DNA of 42,234 nt from Thermoanaerobaculia bacterium (GCA_022822365.1 JAJEBV010000047.1:1-42234); one strand, 5' to 3'. Shown: positions 1 through 9,089, counted from the first letter of the stretch. Program-made: numbers and translations. The notes: a model not told the origin generated them from the letters alone.

Positions 1-1326
1 GTAGGTCATCCGGGAAAGGGGCTGTCGGCCGGCCGACGCCTGCTGGAAGCCCTGCTCGCCTTCCGCCTCCGCTGCCGGCGGGATCGCCGTCCACTGTTCC
101 AGGAGGTCGAGGAAGGGGTTTTCGCCGTCCTGGAAGGCGTACGGATCGCCGGGTCGGGCGTTCTCGTCGTTCTTCTTCCAGTCGATCGACCCGTAGCGGG
201 CGCGGGCGTAGTCCTTCGAGAGCAGGCCCTCGAGCGGCTCCACTGGCGGGTAGTAGGGATCGCCGTAGTAGAAGTCGCGGTCCGCGAAGGCCAGGTTCAT
301 CGCCTGGTAGAGGGCGTGGATGTAACGGGCCGAGTTGTAGCCCATCGACTTGAGGTCGGCGTTCTCCAGGATGTTCAGCGCCTGGAGCATGACCGGCCCC
401 TGTACCCAGGAGGTCAGCTTGTACACGTCGACGCCGCGGTAGTTCGTGCGGACCGGCTCCTCGATGTGGACCTGCCACTGGTCGAGATCGGCCATCGTGA
501 TGAGACCGTCCAGTTCCCGCGAGCCGCGCACGAACTCCTCGGCGATGTCGCCGCGGTAGAAGCGGTCGTAGGCGGCGCCCAGGGCCTGCTCGCGGGTCTT
601 GCCCTGTTTCAACGCCGCCGCCTCGGCCTCGACCAGTTTGCGCAGCGTGTCGAGCAGGTCCGGCTGGCGGAAGATCTCGCCGGCCCGCGGCGCGGCGCGC
701 CCCTCGCCGTCTTCGGACGCCGACAGGTGGGGCAGGAAGACCCGCGCCGAGTCCGGCCACTGCTGGAGCATCTCCCTGCGGCGCTCCATGTTGTCGGCCT
801 GGGCGCGCTCGATCGGGTAGCCGTCCGCCATCTGGATCGAGGGTTCCAGGACCTCGGCCAGGCTCATCGTGCCGTAGTGCGCGAGCATGACGATCAGGCC
901 GCCCGGCGTTCCCGGCGTCACCGCCGCGAGCGGCCCGTACTCCGGCGGGTACACGTGGCCCTTCTCGCGGTAGAACTCGACGGTCGCGCCGGTCGGCGCG
1001 ACGCCGAGCGCGTTGATCCCGACCACTTCGCCCTCGCGCGGATCGAAGATCAGGGCCTGGGTCTCGCCGCCCCAGCCCAGCGTGTCCCACATGGTCGAGG
1101 TCGCGGCCAGCATGGCGCAAGTGGCGTCGACCGCGTTGCCGCCGCGGGCGAAGATCAGGGCGCCGGCCGTAGCGGCCAGCGGTTTGCCGGTCACCGCGAC
1201 CCAGTGTCGCCCGTGCAGCACGGGCTTGACGGTGCGCTGGGCGAGGACCGGAGCGGCGGCGGTGACGGCGGCGACGGCGAGCGTCAGAACGCGAACGCGG
1301 GTACCCGGGGCCGTTGTGGTGGTCAT
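1..1326 (-). CDS. ggt: Gamma-glutamyltransferase precursor, C-terminal part beyond the window
   Basis: Ntn-hydrolase of the gamma-glutamyltranspeptidase family, which cleaves gamma-glutamyl bonds of glutathione and related peptides outside the cytoplasm. The 442 visible codons begin at ATG 1326 with a signal peptide (basic start, hydrophobic stretch around residues 13-25, Ala-Leu-Ala-Gln cleavage region near 27-30). The family landmarks are a GGNAVDA motif, a WGGETQ segment where the family usually has a GGGG-type motif, and TPGTPGG. The reading frame is open to base 1, so the small subunit with the catalytic Thr lies outside the window and activity cannot be judged. The gene is divergent from the alcohol dehydrogenase at 1440, with 113 bp between them and no strong ribosome-binding site in front of this start. 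Family assignment is from my own translation of the minus strand. Confidence 0.88.
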   Translation of the reverse strand, partial: MTTTTAPGTRVRVLTLAVAAVTAAAPVLAQRTVKPVLHGRHWVAVTGKPLAATAGALIFARGGNAVDATCAMLAATSTMWDTLGWGGETQALIFDPREGEVVGINALGVAPTGATVEFYREKGHVYPPEYGPLAAVTPGTPGGLIVMLAHYGTMSLAEVLEPSIQMADGYPIERAQADNMERRREMLQQWPDSARVFLPHLSASEDGEGRAAPRAGEIFRQPDLLDTLRKLVEAEAAALKQGKTREQALGAAYDRFYRGDIAEEFVRGSRELDGLITMADLDQWQVHIEEPVRTNYRGVDVYKLTSWVQGPVMLQALNILENADLKSMGYNSARYIHALYQAMNLAFADRDFYYGDPYYPPVEPLEGLLSKDYARARYGSIDWKKNDENARPGDPYAFQDGENPFLDLLEQWTAIPPAAEAEGEQGFQQASAGRQPLSRMTY

Positions 1327-1439
1327 CGGGGCAGCTTATCGCCGGCGCGCGGCTGACCCTGCTGCGAGGTCGCCGGGAAGCAGGCGTCGCCGCTGATAGC
1401 CTGCCGGTTTCTCACCTGAAGCTACGAGGACTCCGCTCC

Positions 1440-2543
1440 ATGAAAGCAGCCGTTTTCCACGAAGTCGGGCAACCGCTCGAGATCACCGACGTCGCGATCA
1501 GCAAGCCGGGACCGCACGAGATCCTGGTCCGGAGTTCCGTGGTCGGGGTCTGCCACAGCGACCTGCACTTCGTGGACGGGCTGTGGCCGATTCGCACGCC
1601 CGCGATCCTCGGCCACGAAGCGTCCGGGATCGTCGAGCAGGTGGGTTCCGAGGTGCGCTACGTCGAGCCGGGCGACCATGTGATCACCTGTCTCTCCGTG
1701 TTCTGCGGCTACTGCGAGTACTGCATGAGCGGCGAGCCGAGCCTTTGCGACAAGCGGGCCACCCGGCGGCCGCGAGGCGCCGAGCCGAGGCTGGCTCTGC
1801 CGCCGAGCAACGGTGGATCTCCGCGGCCCGTTTCGCAGTTCGCCGACTTGGCCTCGTTCGCGGAGCAGATGCTGGTGCATGAGAACGCGGTGGTGAAGAT
1901 CAGGAAGGACATGCCGCTCGACCGGGCGGCGGTCATCGGCTGCGCCGTGATCACCGGCGTGGGAGCGGCGTTCCGGACCGCGGCGGTGGAGCCCGGGTCG
2001 ACGGTCGCGGTCATCGGCTGCGGCGGCATCGGCCTGTCGACGATCAACGGTGCGGACCTGGCCGGGGCCTCGCGCATCATCGCCATCGACCGCGTGCCGT
2101 CGAAGCTCGATCTGGCCAGGGCGTTCGGCGCCACCGACACGATCGATGCATCGGACGGCGACACGGTGAAGCAGGTGCTGGATCTCACCGGCGGCGGCGT
2201 CCACTATGCCTTTGAGGCGATCGGGCTCAAGGCGACGGCGGAGCAGGCGTGGGCGATGCTGCGGCCGGGCGGTACGGCCACCGTCATCGGCATGGTGCCG
2301 ATGGGCCAGAAGGTCGAGATCCCGGGCCACGAGTTGCTGCAGTCCAAGTGTCTGCAGGGCTGCACGATGGGATCGAACCGCTTCCGCGTCGACATGCCGC
2401 GCCTGGTCGAGTTCTACCTGGGCGGCCGGCTGAAGCTCGACGAGCTGATCTCGGACCGGATCGAGTTCTCGCAGATCAACGAGGCTCTGCAGAACCTGAA
2501 GACCGGGGAGGTCGCGCGCCAGGTCATCGTGTTCGATGAATAG
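1440..2543 (+). CDS. Zinc-dependent alcohol dehydrogenase (MDR superfamily, class III-like)
   Basis: A 367-residue medium-chain dehydrogenase that oxidises an alcohol or adduct with NAD(P). Catalytic zinc ligands are visible as C38 (GVCHSD), H59-E60 (GHE) and C168 (IGCAVITGVG). The structural-zinc lobe has four cysteines, C89, C92, C95 and C103. The Rossmann motif GCGGIG is at 193-198. The start is ATG 1440, preceded by GAGGA at the usual distance; the open frame extends further upstream but without a ribosome-binding site. The stop overlaps the start of the M20 gene (ATGAATAG, 2536-2543), so the two are probably translationally coupled. Resemblance is to class III/AdhD-like dehydrogenases of high-GC bacteria. 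The substrate cannot be told from the sequence. Confidence 0.9.
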   Translation: MKAAVFHEVGQPLEITDVAISKPGPHEILVRSSVVGVCHSDLHFVDGLWPIRTPAILGHEASGIVEQVGSEVRYVEPGDHVITCLSVFCGYCEYCMSGEPSLCDKRATRRPRGAEPRLALPPSNGGSPRPVSQFADLASFAEQMLVHENAVVKIRKDMPLDRAAVIGCAVITGVGAAFRTAAVEPGSTVAVIGCGGIGLSTINGADLAGASRIIAIDRVPSKLDLARAFGATDTIDASDGDTVKQVLDLTGGGVHYAFEAIGLKATAEQAWAMLRPGGTATVIGMVPMGQKVEIPGHELLQSKCLQGCTMGSNRFRVDMPRLVEFYLGGRLKLDELISDRIEFSQINEALQNLKTGEVARQVIVFDE

Positions 2544-3996
2544 GCGGATGCGTGCGGCCGTCGCTGCCTGCTGCGCGCTTGTTCTCCTTCTTCTGGCGCC
2601 CGCAGCGGCCGGCGGCGGGGTCGTGGAGAAGGCCGGCCTGGAGGCCGCCGTGGCGGAGCGGGCCGATCTGCTCTGGGACGCCGCCCGGAAGATCTGGGAG
2701 TGGGCCGAGCCGGGCTACCAGGAAACGAAGTCCTCGGCCCTGCTCGCCTCCCTCGTCGAGGAGGAGGGATTCGAGGTCACTCGCGGGGTCGCGGGCATTC
2801 CGACCAGCTTCGTTGCCTCGTTCGGCTCGGGCGAGCCGGTCATCGCGATTCTGGCCGAGTTCGACGCCTTGCCGGGACTGTCGCAGGAGGCCGTTCCCAC
2901 CCGCTCTCCACGGGAGGGACCGGACTGGGGCCACGCCTGCGGCCACCACCTGTTCGGCGCCGGCTCGCTGGGCGCTGCCCTCGCGGTGGCCGACGGCATT
3001 CGCGGCGGCGCGATCCAGGGCACGGTGCGGCTATACGGCACACCCGCCGAGGAGGGCGGCGGCGCGAAGGCGTTCATGGCCCGGGCGGGCCTGTTCGACG
3101 ACGTCGACGCGGTGCTCCACTGGCATCCGGGTGACGGGAACTCCGCCGGTGATCCGACGAACCTGGCCCGGGTGGCGGCGAAGTTCCGCTACCGCGGGCG
3201 GAGCGCCCATGCCGCCGCGTCGCCCGAGGCGGGCCGGTCGGCGCTCGACGCGGTGGCGATCCTGAACTACGGCGCCGAGCTTCTTCGGGAGCACACGCCG
3301 GACCGTACGCGGATTCATCACGTGATCACGGCCGGCGGCGACGCCCCGAACGTGGTGCCCGCGTTCGCCGAGGCGTACTACTACGTCCGCCACCCGGACA
3401 TCGACGTGGCGCGTTCCATCTACGACCGACTGGTGCTCGTCGCCGAAGGCGCGGCCCACGCCACCGAGACGGAACTCGAGATCGAGTTCCTCGGCGGGAT
3501 CCACAACCTGCTGCCAAACGACACGCTGTCCGATGTCTCGCTGCGCAACTTCGAGGCCCGCATCGACATGAAGTACACGGAAGCGGAGAAGGCGTGGGCG
3601 CGCAAGCTGCAGGAATCACTGCTGAAACCGCGCCCGCTTGCATCCGTTTCCGAGTTGCGCGATGAGACCGGAAGAACGACCCTCGGTTCGACCGATGTCG
3701 GCGACGTCTCCTGGGTGGCGCCGACGACGGGCATCCGCACGGCCTGCTGGGTGCCCGGCACGCCGGCCCATTCCTGGCAGGCGACCGCGGCCGGCGGCAC
3801 GACGATCGGCCGCCAGGGCATGCTGATGGCCGCCCGCGTTCTCGCCGCGACTGCTTGGGACCTGCTCGCCGATCCGTCGATCGTCGAGGCGGCGAGGGAA
3901 GAACTCGACCGCCGGCTGGCCGACCGTCCCTACCGGGCGGCTCTGGAAGAGGGTCAGCAGCCGCCGCTCGACTACCGCAAGGCCCCCGAGCGCTAG
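2536..3996 (+). CDS. Exported M20 amidohydrolase (AbgB-like)
   Basis: A 486-residue metal-dependent amidohydrolase of the M20 peptidase family, resembling the p-aminobenzoyl-glutamate hydrolase B subunit. The N-terminus is a signal peptide or anchor (residues 1-26, hydrophobic run AVAACCALVLLLLAPAAA), which AbgB lacks, so this enzyme acts outside the cytoplasm. Metal-site motifs are the AEFDALPG segment with D110, GHACGHH (132-138), the AEEGGG motif (E172/E173), and a C-terminal STDVGDVSW. The start ATG 2536 lies inside the end of the dehydrogenase gene, implying coupling. Its TAG and the stop of the convergent gene share the palindrome CTAG at 3993-3996. The substrate is probably an N-acyl or aminoacyl amide, but this is inferred. 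Confidence 0.88.
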   Translation: MNRRMRAAVAACCALVLLLLAPAAAGGGVVEKAGLEAAVAERADLLWDAARKIWEWAEPGYQETKSSALLASLVEEEGFEVTRGVAGIPTSFVASFGSGEPVIAILAEFDALPGLSQEAVPTRSPREGPDWGHACGHHLFGAGSLGAALAVADGIRGGAIQGTVRLYGTPAEEGGGAKAFMARAGLFDDVDAVLHWHPGDGNSAGDPTNLARVAAKFRYRGRSAHAAASPEAGRSALDAVAILNYGAELLREHTPDRTRIHHVITAGGDAPNVVPAFAEAYYYVRHPDIDVARSIYDRLVLVAEGAAHATETELEIEFLGGIHNLLPNDTLSDVSLRNFEARIDMKYTEAEKAWARKLQESLLKPRPLASVSELRDETGRTTLGSTDVGDVSWVAPTTGIRTACWVPGTPAHSWQATAAGGTTIGRQGMLMAARVLAATAWDLLADPSIVEAAREELDRRLADRPYRAALEEGQQPPLDYRKAPER

Positions 3997-5078
3997 CTCG
4001 GTCCCGGGCGGAACCTGATTCCTGCCTGCAGGCTGACGTCGACGGCCGAGCCGTACTTGAAGGTGTTGTTCGTGAGGCTGAGGTAGGCGGAGCGACCCAG
4101 GCCGCCCTCGGCTGGCTTCAGGCTGCGCGTCCAGCCGAGGTCGATCAGGGTCGCCGTGACGCCGAGGATCGAGAGGTTCAACTGGCGGAACGGGCTTTGC
4201 TGGTGGCGAAGTTGCACGACGAACGATGTCTTCGGGCCGAGTGGGCGTTCGCCCGCGACGGCGACAGTGACGATGTTCTGCGGCTTGAGCGTCAGCAGGT
4301 CGTGGCTGCCCAGGCGGGTGAAGCCGGCGTTGGCGTAGAGGGTCCATCGCCGCCAGGGGCGAGACACGAGGTACTGGACCGCGGCGTCGACTGAGCCCGT
4401 GCCGAGGAAGTCGTCGTCGCTGGCAGTCGGTAGCTTGAGGTGGAACTTGATCGCCTGCCGCCATGCGCCCGATTCCGGCCCGAGGCGAGACTTGAGCGAG
4501 ATGATGGTCTCCCCGAGGCCGAGCCCGGCTTGCTCGAAGCGGGTGAAACGGAGCCGCTCGCCGTAGCCGCCGGGGCCGTCGCGGCGGAAGTAGAGGGCGT
4601 AGCCGTTCTCGAGAGTCTGCGGCCGGCCGGACTGGCGGAAGCCGAAGAAGTCGTGGAAGCCCTCGATCAGCGGGTCGATCACGCCTCCGTCGGCGTTGAC
4701 TACGCCGGCCTTGAGGCCGAGTTCGAGCCGCCGGCCGAAGCGCCGGCGCACGTCGACGGTCAGCCGGTGGTACTCGGCGTCGGCGAAGTAGATCCCCTCG
4801 AAGCCGGGCCAGGGCGCGATGCCGTCGAGTTCCTGAGGTGTGACCGGTTCCCGGTATCTCCGCGCCTCGATGACTTCCGACACCGAGGGCGATCGCAGCC
4901 AGAAGCTGGAAATCCCCAGGGACGCGGTGACTTGCCACCGGCCCCTTTGCGACTCCGGGTCCGCCGGCGCCTCGACCGGCAGGCTCAGGAACCCGGAGCC
5001 CGAGCCGAGCCAGGCTTCGGCGACGGGTAGCGGGCCGAATCGGTGCTCCTGGGCTCCGGCAGAGCCGGCGGCGGCCAC
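3993..5078 (-). CDS. DUF3187-like outer-membrane protein candidate
   Basis: About 361 residues, rich in alternating polar/aromatic strand-like segments, with a GFHDFFGF motif and a GVIDPLIEGFHDFF context typical of the DUF3187 family of predicted outer-membrane beta-barrels. I assign the family by recollection of that motif, not by a search. The given start is a GTG at 5078, but the frame stays open upstream and encodes a convincing signal-peptide core (residues equivalent to LFARLTVVASAATALVA) directly before it. No ATG, GTG or TTG exists in frame there; a CTG at 5123 lies just after the stop of the upstream molybdenum hydroxylase gene. The true start is therefore probably near 5123 and unusual, or the sequence has an error there. 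Function unknown. Confidence 0.7.
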   Translation of the reverse strand: MAAAGSAGAQEHRFGPLPVAEAWLGSGSGFLSLPVEAPADPESQRGRWQVTASLGISSFWLRSPSVSEVIEARRYREPVTPQELDGIAPWPGFEGIYFADAEYHRLTVDVRRRFGRRLELGLKAGVVNADGGVIDPLIEGFHDFFGFRQSGRPQTLENGYALYFRRDGPGGYGERLRFTRFEQAGLGLGETIISLKSRLGPESGAWRQAIKFHLKLPTASDDDFLGTGSVDAAVQYLVSRPWRRWTLYANAGFTRLGSHDLLTLKPQNIVTVAVAGERPLGPKTSFVVQLRHQQSPFRQLNLSILGVTATLIDLGWTRSLKPAEGGLGRSAYLSLTNNTFKYGSAVDVSLQAGIRFRPGPS

Positions 5079-5127
5079 CAGCGCGGTCGCCGCGGACGCG
5101 ACGACGGTCAGGCGAGCGAACAGGTGT

Positions 5128-7467
5128 CTACGCGGCCCCCGCCGACCGGATCGCCTGCCAGACGCGCTCCGGCTTGGCCGGCATGTCGATGTTCGTGATG
5201 CCGAGAGGCCGCAGCGCGTCGACGATCGCGTTGACGATGCAGGGCGTCGCTCCGATCGTCCCCAGTTCGCCGATGCCCTTGGCGCCGAGCGGATTGATCG
5301 GCGTCGGCGTCACCGTGTTGTCGAGTTCCATGCGCGGGAAGTGCTTCGCCCGCGGCACGGCGTAGTCCATCAGGGTGCCGGAGAGGAGTTGGCCACCCTC
5401 GTCGTACTGGACCTCCTCCCACATCGCCTGGCCGATGCCCTGGACGACGCCGCCGAGGCGCTGGCCATCGGCGAGCATCGGGTTGAGGACTTCGCCGAAA
5501 TCATCGATCGCGACGTAACGCTGAATCTCGATCTGACCGCTTTCGGGATCGATCTCGACCTGGCAGAGGTGGGCGCCGAACGGGAAGGTCGTCGCCGACG
5601 GTTCAAAGCGGGCGACCGCCTCGAGTCCGGGCTCCTCGCCCGGGACGTTGACGTTCCAGAGGTGGGCCTTCTCGGCGACCTCGCGGAAGGTCAGAGTGCG
5701 ATCCGTGCCGCTGACGGTGAACTCGCCGTCCTCGAATTCGATCTGGTCGACGGGCGCGTCGAGGTGATGGGCGGCGATCCGGGTCGCCTTCGCGTGGACC
5801 TTGACCAGCGCCATGTCGAGCGCGGCGCCGCCCACCGCGATGCCGCGGCTGCCGAAGGTACCGACGCCGTGCTGCACCTGGTCCGTGTCGCCGTGGACCA
5901 CGACCACGTCGTCGAGGCCGACGCCGAAGGCGTCCGCCACCATCTGGGCGAACACGGTCTCCTGGCCCTGGCCGTGCGGCGAGACGCCCGTGTAGACGGT
6001 GACGTTGCCCGTCGGCTCGACCCGTACGGTCGCGCTTTCCCACGTGCCCATGCGCTGCTGCGGAGTGGCGCCGGTCGAGGGGCCGAGACCGCAGACCTCG
6101 GTGAACGTGGCGAGCCCGATTCCGACCAGCCGGCCTTCCTCCCGTGCGCTTCGCTGCGCCGTCCGCGCTTCGTCGTAGCCCGCGAGTTCGATCAGGCGGT
6201 CCAGCGGCTTCTCGTAGTCGCCGGTGTCGTAGGTGGCGCCGGAAGGCGTGGTGTGGGGGAAGACGTCCTTGCTGATGAAGTTCCGGCGCCGTACCGCGAC
6301 CGGGTCGAGGCCGGTGGCTGCCGCCACCTCGTCCATCACCCGTTCGATGATGTAGGCGGCCTCGGGCCGGCCGGCGCCGCGGTAGGCCTCCGTCGCCATC
6401 GTGTTCGTGAAGACCGAGGACGTTTCCCAGGCCACCGCCTTGATGTCGTAACAGCCGCAGGACATGGTGTGCGTCGAGAGAGCGATGAAGGGACCGAAGA
6501 AAGAGCGGAAGGCGCCGATCTCGGAGATCGTCTGCCCCTTGAGGGCGAGGACACGGCCATCGGTCTGGAACGCGACGTCGATCTTCTCGACGTGACCGCG
6601 GCCGTGCGTCATGCCGAGCAGGTTCTCGGTCCGCGTTTCCGCCCACTTGACCGGCCTCATGAGGTCGCGGGACACCCAGCACAGGAGGGCGTCCTCCGCG
6701 TAGGTGGGGATCTTGGCGCCGAAGCCGCCGCCGACCTCGGGGGCGATGGCGCGGATGCGGATCTCGGGGATCCCCAGGCACATCGCGATCTGCTGCTTGA
6801 CGGAGTGGGGCGCCTGGTTCGAGGTCCAGATCGTCAGCTTTCCCGGACCTTCTTCCCAGTGGGCGCAGATCGCACGTCCCTCCATCGGGAACGGCGCGAC
6901 GCGCTGGTTGAGCAGCCGGATCGAGAGAGTCTGGTCGGCCTGCTCGAAGAGCTTGTCGGCTTCCGGGTTCGGCGCCGGGATGTGGAGGCAGACGTTGCTG
7001 TCGAGTTCCTCGTAGACCCTGGGCGCACCGGGTGCGAGCGCGGCCTCGACATCCACCACCGCCTCCCGGGGTTCGATGTCGACCTCGACCATCGCGGCCG
7101 CATCGCGCGCGGCGTAGGGGGTTTCGGCCACGACGACCGCGACCGGGTGGCCGACGTAGAGGACGCGGCCGTTCGCCAGCAGCGGGTGGTCCGGCATCCC
7201 GGGGATCTCGACGCCAATGGGGGTCGCTCCGACCTTTCCGTCCAGGTCGGCGTAGGTGTAGACGCCCACGACGCCCGGGTGGGCGGCCGCAGCCGAGGTG
7301 TCGATGGAGCGGATGGCGCCGGCGGCGAAATCGCTGCGGACGAAGGCGGCACAGGTCATGCCCGGGAGCTTCACGTCGTCGGTGTACGTGGCGAGGCCGC
7401 GGATGAGGCGCGGGTCTTCGCGCCGCTTGATCGGCCGGCCGACGGAGTTGGGTCTGAACGTCGTCAT
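5128..7467 (-). CDS. Molybdenum hydroxylase large subunit, form II CoxL-like
   Basis: A 779-residue molybdopterin-binding subunit of the xanthine dehydrogenase/aerobic CO dehydrogenase family, carrying the molybdenum site that hydroxylates a substrate with water. Visible motifs are VGGGFGAK around the cofactor channel, an AYRGAGR active-site loop, and the catalytic glutamate in KGIGELGTIG near the C-terminus. True (form I) CO dehydrogenases have AYxCSFR in the loop position, so this is form II with an unknown substrate, not a proven CO oxidiser. The start ATG 7467 overlaps the TGA of the 2Fe-2S gene by one base (TGATG), so the two are coupled. No FAD subunit is adjacent, which is unusual for a three-part enzyme. 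Confidence 0.93.
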   Translation of the reverse strand: MTTFRPNSVGRPIKRREDPRLIRGLATYTDDVKLPGMTCAAFVRSDFAAGAIRSIDTSAAAAHPGVVGVYTYADLDGKVGATPIGVEIPGMPDHPLLANGRVLYVGHPVAVVVAETPYAARDAAAMVEVDIEPREAVVDVEAALAPGAPRVYEELDSNVCLHIPAPNPEADKLFEQADQTLSIRLLNQRVAPFPMEGRAICAHWEEGPGKLTIWTSNQAPHSVKQQIAMCLGIPEIRIRAIAPEVGGGFGAKIPTYAEDALLCWVSRDLMRPVKWAETRTENLLGMTHGRGHVEKIDVAFQTDGRVLALKGQTISEIGAFRSFFGPFIALSTHTMSCGCYDIKAVAWETSSVFTNTMATEAYRGAGRPEAAYIIERVMDEVAAATGLDPVAVRRRNFISKDVFPHTTPSGATYDTGDYEKPLDRLIELAGYDEARTAQRSAREEGRLVGIGLATFTEVCGLGPSTGATPQQRMGTWESATVRVEPTGNVTVYTGVSPHGQGQETVFAQMVADAFGVGLDDVVVVHGDTDQVQHGVGTFGSRGIAVGGAALDMALVKVHAKATRIAAHHLDAPVDQIEFEDGEFTVSGTDRTLTFREVAEKAHLWNVNVPGEEPGLEAVARFEPSATTFPFGAHLCQVEIDPESGQIEIQRYVAIDDFGEVLNPMLADGQRLGGVVQGIGQAMWEEVQYDEGGQLLSGTLMDYAVPRAKHFPRMELDNTVTPTPINPLGAKGIGELGTIGATPCIVNAIVDALRPLGITNIDMPAKPERVWQAIRSAGAA

Positions 7468-7949
7468 CAGGCGCCTCCCGCTACGTCGGCGGCGTGCTGG
7501 ACCGCGTCGACGATCTGCTGGTAGCCGGTGCAGCGGCAGATGTTGCCGTCGATCGCCTCGCGGATTTCGGCCTCCGTCGGGTTCGGGTTGTCGTCCAGGA
7601 GCTGCTTGGCCGCCATGATCATCCCCGGCGTGCAGTAGCCGCACTGGAGGCCGTGCTTCTCCCAGAATCCGGTCTGCAACGGATGCAGTTCGTCCGCGGA
7701 GGCCGCCAGGCCCTCGATCGTCGTCACTTGCTGGCCGTCGGCCTGGACCGCCAGGACGGTGCAGCTCTTCACAGCGCGACCGTCGAGATGCACGGTGCAG
7801 GCGCCGCAGAGGGTGCTCTCGCACCCGATGTGGGCGCCGGTAAGGTCGAGTTCCTCGCGCAGGAAGTGGACCAGCAGCGTGCGCGGCTCGACCTCTCGTT
7901 CGTGCTTGCTGCCGTTGACCGTGACGGTCACGGGGACGGATCGTGGCAT
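7467..7949 (-). CDS. [2Fe-2S] subunit of molybdenum hydroxylase
   Basis: A 160-residue electron-transfer subunit (CoxS type). The N-terminal plant-ferredoxin domain has C43, C48, C51 and C63; the C-terminal four-helix domain has C103, C106, C138 and C140 (QCGYCTPGM and ICRCTGY). No Tat signal is present, so this enzyme is cytoplasmic, unlike the second complex at 20661-25707. The start ATG 7949 is chosen because AGGAGG lies just upstream; the frame remains open further out but matches no family there. It is the first gene of a two-gene unit with the large subunit. The divergent neighbour starts at 8061. Confidence 0.94.
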   Translation of the reverse strand: MPRSVPVTVTVNGSKHEREVEPRTLLVHFLREELDLTGAHIGCESTLCGACTVHLDGRAVKSCTVLAVQADGQQVTTIEGLAASADELHPLQTGFWEKHGLQCGYCTPGMIMAAKQLLDDNPNPTEAEIREAIDGNICRCTGYQQIVDAVQHAADVAGGA

Positions 7950-8008
7950 CGGACCTCCTGACAGGGATCGGTATCGTGGCGGGGAAGAGTATCGCAGCGG
8001 AAGCGCGC

Positions 8009-8014
8009 TATGAT
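8009..8014 (+). promoter_or_regulatory. Possible -10 element in the 7950-8060 divergent gap
   Basis: TATGAT sits 47 bases before the ATG of the secreted protein gene and lies inside a short dyad, AGCGC on the left and GCGCT on the right. No convincing -35 hexamer is at 16-18 bp. This is only a candidate promoter or operator for the gene at 8061. Confidence 0.25.
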
Positions 8015-8060
8015 GCGCTTCTACAGCCACAGAACTGCGTTTCGAAGCAGGGAGACCGAC

Positions 8061-9089
8061 ATGAAGAAGTCGCTCATCGCCACCGCCGTGCTGGTTGGAC
8101 TCGTCGTCGCCGCGTCCGCGGTGGTCGCCGCCGAAGACGGCATCAAGAGGACCGCCGATGGCAAGCCCGACTTCACCGGGGTGTACGACATCTCGAGCAT
8201 CACGCCGTTCGCCAGACCCGAGGAGTTTGGCGACAAGCTGACGCTGACCGTCGAGGAGGCGCAGGCGCGGGCCAAGTGGCGCGCCGAAACGAACGCCACG
8301 CAGGACGCGCCCAGCGATCCGGAGCGTGCGGCTCCCGAAGAAGGCGGCAACGTCGGCGCCTACAACAACTTCTGGTTCGAGTGGGGCAGCCAGAACTACA
8401 TGATCGACGGCAAGTACCGGACCTCGGTGCTGACGGATCCCCCGAACGGCCAGATGCCGGCCATGACCGATGAGGGCAAGGCCCGGGCGGCGGCCGCTCC
8501 CAAGTTCGCGTGGCCGAACAAGGGCTACGCCTGGTGGCTCGAGACGGGCGACATCCCGTACGACGGCCCGGAAACGAACATCGTCGGCGTGCGCTGCCTC
8601 TACCAGCCGACGGCCTCGGTCGCGATTCGTCCGTTGCCCTACAACAACGTGAAGACGATCGTTCAGACCGAAGACCACTTCATGATCATGATCGAGTGGA
8701 TGCACTGGACTCGGGTCGTGCGCATCGGCGGCGAGCACATGCCGGCTGACTACACCTCGCTCGCCGGAGATTCGATCGGCTGGTGGGAAGGCGACACGCT
8801 GGTCGTCGAGACGACGAACTTCCGCGACATGCCCGACCTGCGAGGCGAGGGCGTGCGGGTGATCGAGCGGTTCAGCCCGAACGATGGCAACAGCCTGCTC
8901 TACAGCTTCACGGTCGAGAACCCCGAGTACGAGGCTCCGTTCAGCGGTGAGCTGCCGTGGGCGAAGACGACGCAGAAGAGCTACGAGTACGCCTGCCACG
9001 AGGGCAACTACGCGGCGGGCAACACGCTGCGCGGCGCGCGGTTACTGGAAGCGGAGTACGAGAAGGGGCAGTCGAGCAGCGGCCAGTAG
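8061..9089 (+). CDS. Secreted protein of unknown function, GWWEGDTLVVETTNF family
   Basis: 342 residues beginning with a clear signal peptide (MKKSLIATAV, hydrophobic to about residue 25, cleavage after an Ala-Ala near 26-27). The mature protein has RTADGKPDFTGVYD near its start, a WGSQNYMIDGKYRTSVL segment and, in the C-terminal third, GWWEGDTLVVETTNF. The last motif recurs in many uncharacterised exported proteins of Acidobacteriota and some Proteobacteria; I know no function for it. The start ATG 8061 is chosen because GGAGA precedes it at 8051 and the signal peptide begins there, although an in-frame ATG lies at 8010. It stands alone, divergent from the molybdenum hydroxylase and convergent with the MoxR gene. 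Confidence 0.85.
   Translation: MKKSLIATAVLVGLVVAASAVVAAEDGIKRTADGKPDFTGVYDISSITPFARPEEFGDKLTLTVEEAQARAKWRAETNATQDAPSDPERAAPEEGGNVGAYNNFWFEWGSQNYMIDGKYRTSVLTDPPNGQMPAMTDEGKARAAAAPKFAWPNKGYAWWLETGDIPYDGPETNIVGVRCLYQPTASVAIRPLPYNNVKTIVQTEDHFMIMIEWMHWTRVVRIGGEHMPADYTSLAGDSIGWWEGDTLVVETTNFRDMPDLRGEGVRVIERFSPNDGNSLLYSFTVENPEYEAPFSGELPWAKTTQKSYEYACHEGNYAAGNTLRGARLLEAEYEKGQSSSGQ

Noticed and set aside
1314..1439. Upstream extension of the alcohol dehydrogenase to 1314.
   Set aside because: The extra 42 residues have no family match and ATG 1440 has a ribosome-binding site.
5128..7467. Calling the large subunit a true CO dehydrogenase (CoxL form I).
   Set aside because: The active-site loop is AYRGAGR, not AYxCSFR, and no CoxM or Cox maturation genes are adjacent.
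7986..8014. A sigma-70 promoter pair for the gene at 8061.
   Set aside because: TATGAT is present but no acceptable -35 hexamer lies 16-18 bases away; kept only as a weak -10 candidate.
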